A DNA stretch of 64,000 bases from Flavobacterium aquatile LMG 4008 = ATCC 11947 (GTDB lineage Bacteria; Bacteroidota; Bacteroidia; Flavobacteriales; Flavobacteriaceae): contig NZ_JRHH01000001.1 of NCBI RefSeq assembly GCF_000757385.1, positions 186,001 through 250,000 of the forward strand, written 5' to 3'. The notes under the pieces are model-generated. The model worked only from the letters and a program-made list of their open reading frames with translations, did no database searches and was not told the DNA's origin. The position numbers were made by a program, and so were the translations under genes. Each line of letters starts with the position of its first letter. Position 1 is the stretch's first letter. This document shows, piece by piece, positions 63,141 to 64,000 of the stretch.

Positions 63141-63755
63141 TTAAAATAAACCGTTTAATTCGGCGTCAATTCTATTGATTATCATTCCTAAATCTTCAGG
63201 ATTGTTTACAAAATCAATATTGTCAACGTCAATAATTAATAGTTTTCCTTTGGTGTATGTGGTAATCCAAGCCTCGTAACGTTCGTTCAATCGACTTAGG
63301 TAATCGATAGAAATGGAGTTTTCATATTCGCGTCCGCGTTTGTGAATTTGCCCAACTAAATTTGGAATAGAACTACGCAAATAAATCAGTAAATCTGGCG
63401 CTTCAACTAAGCTTTCCATTAATTCAAAAAGTGATGAATAGTTCTCGAAATCGCGGTTGGTCATTAATCCCATGGCGTGAAGATTGGGTGCGAAAATGTG
63501 CGCATCTTCATAAATTGTTCGGTCTTGAATGATTTTTTTTCCGCTTTCGCGAATTTGTAGCACTTGACGAAAACGACTGTTCAAGAAATAAATTTGTAGG
63601 TTGAACGACCAACGCTCCATTTGATGGTAAAAATCGTCAAGATACGGATTGTCAACTACGTCTTCAAAATGAGGTTCCCATTTAAAGTGTTTGGCTAAAA
63701 AACGCGTAAGAGTTGTTTTTCCAGCACCAATATTTCCTGCTACAGCTATATGCAT
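63141..63755 (-). CDS. Deoxynucleoside kinase
   Basis: A 204-aa kinase that phosphorylates deoxynucleosides in the salvage pathway. P-loop GNIGAGKTTL (residues 7-16), the substrate-binding segment EPHFEDVVDNPYLDDFY, and the QDRTIYEDAHIFA motif (DRx of the dGK/dCK family). A LID-like arginine region (HKRGREYENSISIDYLSRL) is present. Normal length for the family. Its ATG overlaps the stop of the upstream gene (TAATG). Whether dAdo, dGuo or dCyd is preferred cannot be read from sequence. Confidence 0.92.
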   Translation of the reverse strand: MHIAVAGNIGAGKTTLTRFLAKHFKWEPHFEDVVDNPYLDDFYHQMERWSFNLQIYFLNSRFRQVLQIRESGKKIIQDRTIYEDAHIFAPNLHAMGLMTNRDFENYSSLFELMESLVEAPDLLIYLRSSIPNLVGQIHKRGREYENSISIDYLSRLNERYEAWITTYTKGKLLIIDVDNIDFVNNPEDLGMIINRIDAELNGLF

Positions 63756-64000
63756 TATGGTAAAGTAATTTTATAATTTGTAATTCCTTGGTCGGTAAAA
63801 ATAGATAAAATTTGGTCTTTGTAATAAAATTTTTGGAACGTTTTCTCAACAATTTCTATTTCGTAGGTTTTGTTTGTGCTTAGGTCACTCAAATAGAGCT
63901 TGTCATCTTTTGAGAAGAGCATTTTGTTTTCGCTGATGAATTTGGATTTTGTAGCAAATTCTGTTTTTCCGTTAGCAATTATTCGTCCGAAAATCGTGCA
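63755..64000 (-). CDS. Partial hypothetical protein (3' end only)
   Basis: An open minus-strand frame from the window edge to TAA at 63757-63755. The 81 visible residues end FYYKDQILSIFTDQGITNYKITLP and contain FSKDDKLYLSDLSTNKTYEIEIVEK, a pattern of beta-strands and turns. I do not recognise the family from this part. The stop codon overlaps the kinase start (TAATG), so translation is coupled. Confidence 0.65.
   Translation of the reverse strand, partial: CTIFGRIIANGKTEFATKSKFISENKMLFSKDDKLYLSDLSTNKTYEIEIVEKTFQKFYYKDQILSIFTDQGITNYKITLP

Overview
The window is AT-rich chromosomal DNA from a member of the Bacteroidota, most likely a Flavobacterium or close relative. The evidence is a short RpoD-type primary sigma factor, TAnnTTTG-type -7 boxes, several type IX secretion (T9SS) sorting domains, a TonB-dependent receptor next to a DUF4249 lipoprotein, a CusA-outer-membrane-factor fusion, and signal peptides ending in xxA|Q. 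I saw no rRNA, tRNA, CRISPR array, phage or transposase gene.

Layout. 1-9535 is a plus-strand heavy-metal resistance block: the tail of a copper-resistance protein, a DUF6660 protein, a fused RND pump plus outer-membrane factor, its adaptor, a Cys-rich HMA protein, an SRPBCC-like protein and a P1B-type ATPase. 9749-12158 holds an MtfA-like peptidase and a T9SS beta-helix protein. 12220-18575 is the most unusual part. It is an array of gene units, all on the minus strand, separated by six structured elements of almost constant length (123 or 124 bp). Each element is a long imperfect palindrome with a 4-nt bulge, bounded by AAC and GTT. Each gene unit is bounded by its own inverted repeat, which differs between units but matches within a unit. 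This is the logic of integron gene cassettes with attC sites, but the sequence and geometry differ from classical attC and no integrase is in the window. The cargo includes a GNAT protein with a 51-aa partner (toxin-antitoxin-like), a hydrolase, lipoproteins and a T9SS protein. An XRE regulator with ten 21-bp repeats upstream lies at the right end of the array.

19471-33173 holds a large T9SS LRR-like protein, a metallophosphoesterase fused to a BamA-like barrel, an HD-PycTM protein, a GAF protein, rpe and rpoD. 33257-39702 is a TonB receptor / DUF4249 / MG2-like operon. 40114-53885 is mostly core genome (pnp, rpsO, thyA, bifunctional nuclease, etfA/etfB, pdhB, DUF5686, a DNA glycosylase, DoxX, ppa). 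53988-56462 is a membrane pyrophosphatase with a Cys-rich tail. 56560-62980 is a tightly coupled operon (GH20 hexosaminidase, glycosylasparaginase, CutC, GH2 beta-mannosidase) whose enzymes match the steps needed to dismantle the core of Asn-linked glycans. The right edge has a deoxynucleoside kinase coupled to a partial unknown gene.

Three copies of a two-armed dispersed repeat enclosing a variable insert, a perfect hairpin in two of them, occur at 46192, 51973 and 63024. All functions are read from sequence motifs and remembered family features; no database search was run.
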